From assembly GCA_025738555.1 (NCBI GenBank), contig JAOVFP010000012.1, positions 3,100,001 through 3,164,000 on the forward strand: DNA of 64,000 nt, written 5' to 3'. Below are positions 62,139 to 64,000 of the stretch, one piece after another. The position numbers and the translations under genes are program-made. Within the stretch, counting starts at the first letter, position 1. The number at the start of each line of letters is the position of its first letter. The notes under the pieces are model-generated. The model saw only the letters and a list, made by a program, of their open reading frames with translations, did not search any database and was not told the origin of the DNA. This DNA comes from Cyathus striatus (taxonomy: Eukaryota > Basidiomycota > Agaricomycetes > Agaricales > Nidulariaceae).

Positions 62139-62448
62139 ATAGTCTCATACCCATTCCGCTTTAGGAAAGAACATCGTGAGAATTTGAAAATTCTGCTCCT
62201 GCGTCGCTACGAGCCCTTCCCTACAATGTCTGGGGCATTTGGGGGCGTGATCCATACCTCTAGGTCACAGCACTGTCACAATTGCACGTGTGGTCACGTC
62301 AAGTGCGGCACGCGTTGTTGATTGTTCAATGAAGTCGTTGATTGTGGGTTTCAACTTTCTAGTCTCATACGCTTACCATGCACATCTCCTATTTTCACTC
62401 TTTTATTTCATCCTTTCCCTTTCTACTCCTTTGATTCTGAACTTGAAG

Positions 62449-63396
62449 ATGACATCTGAGGCGACACCCCTTCACACTCACAGTCAACAACTTCTTCAAG
62501 AAACTCAAAATGGAACAGAAAATCATGACTCTGAGCACTGGTGGCAAGACATGATTCAGAAGTTTGTCTCAAAGTTTGGAAAGGAGCTGTATGATTGGCA
62601 GCTGGATGTAGCCGAGGCGCTGATCTTCAAGATTGACTGTCTTTGTATAGCAGGCACAGGGGCAGGCAAAACTATGCCCTTCATGATGCCGTTGATGCTG
62701 AATCCATCAAACAAGGCATTAATTATATCTCCCCTCAAGATCTTGCAAGAGGAACAGGTGCATGATTTACTTCTTATTGTCACACACACTGTATTAACAT
62801 GATATTCTCAGGCCATTAGGTTCCAGAGGATGGGTATCACCACAACAGCAGTTAATCAGGAAACATGGAATCCTCAACTTAAGCAGATAAGCCATGTTCA
62901 CGAACACATATAAGAGAACCCCAGCTGAAATTCCCCTCCAGGATATTGAAAATGGCAGATTCCAGGCACTCTTTGCCTCACCTGAGATGTGCTTGCGCAA
63001 TGAAGAGTTCCGAAACCTCTTGAGTAGGCCAATATTCATGGATAACCTGAAGATGGTTGTGATAGATGAAACACACTGCATATCTCAGTGGGGGGGTGAT
63101 TTTTGAATGGACAACAGTCTCTTATCAAAGCTACAATCTTTTTTCCCGCCATCTGTCCCATTTCTTGCGACATCTGCCACATTACCCCCGGCTGCACTTC
63201 GTGATGTATGCAATCAACTCCAGCTTTATCCTCAAAGTACATATATAGTCAATCTTGGTAATGATAGACCAAACATTACAATGTCTGTCAAGACAATTGA
63301 TTCCAGCCAAGATTTTGATTCTGTCCTATCCCTCCTCACACATGATAGTTCCCCACCAAAGCATGCAGATGATTTAGTCAAGACTTGTCTATTTTG
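62449..63396 (+). pseudogene. RecQ-like DNA helicase, truncated
   Basis: ATG 62449 (MTSEATPLHTHS). An intron at 62758-62811 is clean (LQEEQ to AIRFQRMG). The helicase motifs are visible: WQLDVAEALIF, Walker A GTGAGKT, ALIISPLKIL (motif Ia), SPEMCL, Walker B VVIDETHCISQWGGDF, and LATSATLPP (motif III). RecQ helicases unwind DNA in recombination repair; related copies occur near telomeres in basidiomycetes. It is dead: a frame shift lies near 62890-62915, a TGA at 63104-63106 replaces Arg of the QWGxDFR motif, and the C-terminal half is cut off at about 63396 by the repeat that follows. Confidence 0.85.
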
Positions 63397-63632
63397 TAGA
63401 ATTATATTAGCTATTCAAATGTCACAATGATATGCCACCTCCACATATGCTTTTAGATAGTTTACTATACCTTTTATATATTCTACAGACAATGTGCTCC
63501 GCTTTCTATGTATTTAAGTAGTATACTATGTACTGTATTATCTTATCCATTTGCCTCTTGCTTCCTCCCCTTGTGTGCTCTGAGGTCAAATGTAATGCCG
63601 TCGTCGTCGATGCGTCGTTTATTTCAACACAA
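63397..63632. repeat. Repeat also found at 12213-12432
   Basis: Begins tagaattatattagctattc and keeps CpG in gtcgtcgtcgatgcgtcgtt. It truncates the helicase. The bases 63633-64000 after it show only C/T-rich sequence and no recognisable gene. Confidence 0.75.
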
Positions 63633-64000
63633 ATGGATCCTACCCTACTGTGTGGGGCTGTAGCCAATACACCAGCTCATGGCCTCGGTTCTAGGCCTGT
63701 CGCTTGCTTGATTTCATCCTCTCACCATTGCTTGCGCTCTCATCATTTTATCGTGCCACCGTCGCCATCTTTCGAGCCGAAACCCCATTGTCGTGCCGCT
63801 GTCATAGTCACCTGACACCGCGCCCGCCGTTATCATCGCTCTTGCCATTTTGCCGCCATTTTGCCGCCATCGTCGTTGTCGTCGTGTCACTGCCGTTTTT
63901 TATCCGCTGAAACAGGTACTTGTATTCTAGATGTAAATTCTGCTATGTTTCCACAGCAAGATCACTTCTAACTTGTACAAAAACTCCGAAAATGCGAGTG

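Overview
The window reads as transposon-rich accessory DNA of an Agaricomycete (Basidiomycota). Evidence: spliceosomal introns of about 48-60 nt with GTRNGT donors, a NACHT-WD40 (NWD) gene, a Ty3/gypsy chromovirus, a fungal Tnp2-type CACTA transposase, Spt5-like KOW proteins and F-box/LRR-like proteins. Nearly everything was worked out by reading frames and comparing repeats by eye; no database was searched. Most genes are relics, and many stops look like CGA (Arg) changed to TGA, as expected from deamination of methylated CpG.

Layout. 1-8.9 kb: a gypsy pol fragment split by a fold-back element (2761-6980), a diverged second copy of it (6981-8690) and a small CAC-ended MITE (7033-7318). 9.0-10.9 kb: a Cys-rich pseudogene cut by a 719-bp TIR element with a 9-bp target duplication. 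11-15.5 kb: decayed sequence, including repeats whose other copies lie at 20-21 kb and 63.4 kb. 15.5-19.7 kb: an intact-looking NWD gene with 14-15 near-identical WD40 repeats. CpG is almost absent from 1 to about 19.77 kb and common afterwards; the switch falls at the NWD promoter.

22.2-36.3 kb: a large imperfect inverted repeat. Its arms (22.18-27.12 and 32.88-36.30 kb) are built from a repeated unit of unknown origin, and its centre holds two kinesin-7-like pseudogenes.

36.372-62.138 kb: the main finding. Two inverted ~528-bp arms ending in CACCTCAGACAGG are flanked by the same 3-bp repeat (ATA) and enclose a CACTA Tnp2 transposase. I read this as one 25.8-kb CACTA element carrying extra genes: a SAP-like relic, a long Spt5-like KOW pseudogene, two WD40 genes on opposite sides of the transposase (at least one with a C-terminal membrane segment), an F-box/LRR-like gene, two small IPKPRGE-family genes and a CACTA-associated ORF. 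Its left arm holds a second CAC-ended element with a provable 3-bp target duplication. Further insertions include a solo LTR, a TA-flanked MITE and a 1.1-kb element with a captured gene. 62.4-63.4 kb: a truncated RecQ-like helicase, cut off by a repeat also found at 12.2 kb.

How it works together: the NWD gene is a candidate fungal NLR-type sensor. The 25.8-kb element looks like a basidiomycete counterpart of cargo-carrying giant transposons, but its own transposase is broken, so it is probably immobile unless helped in trans.
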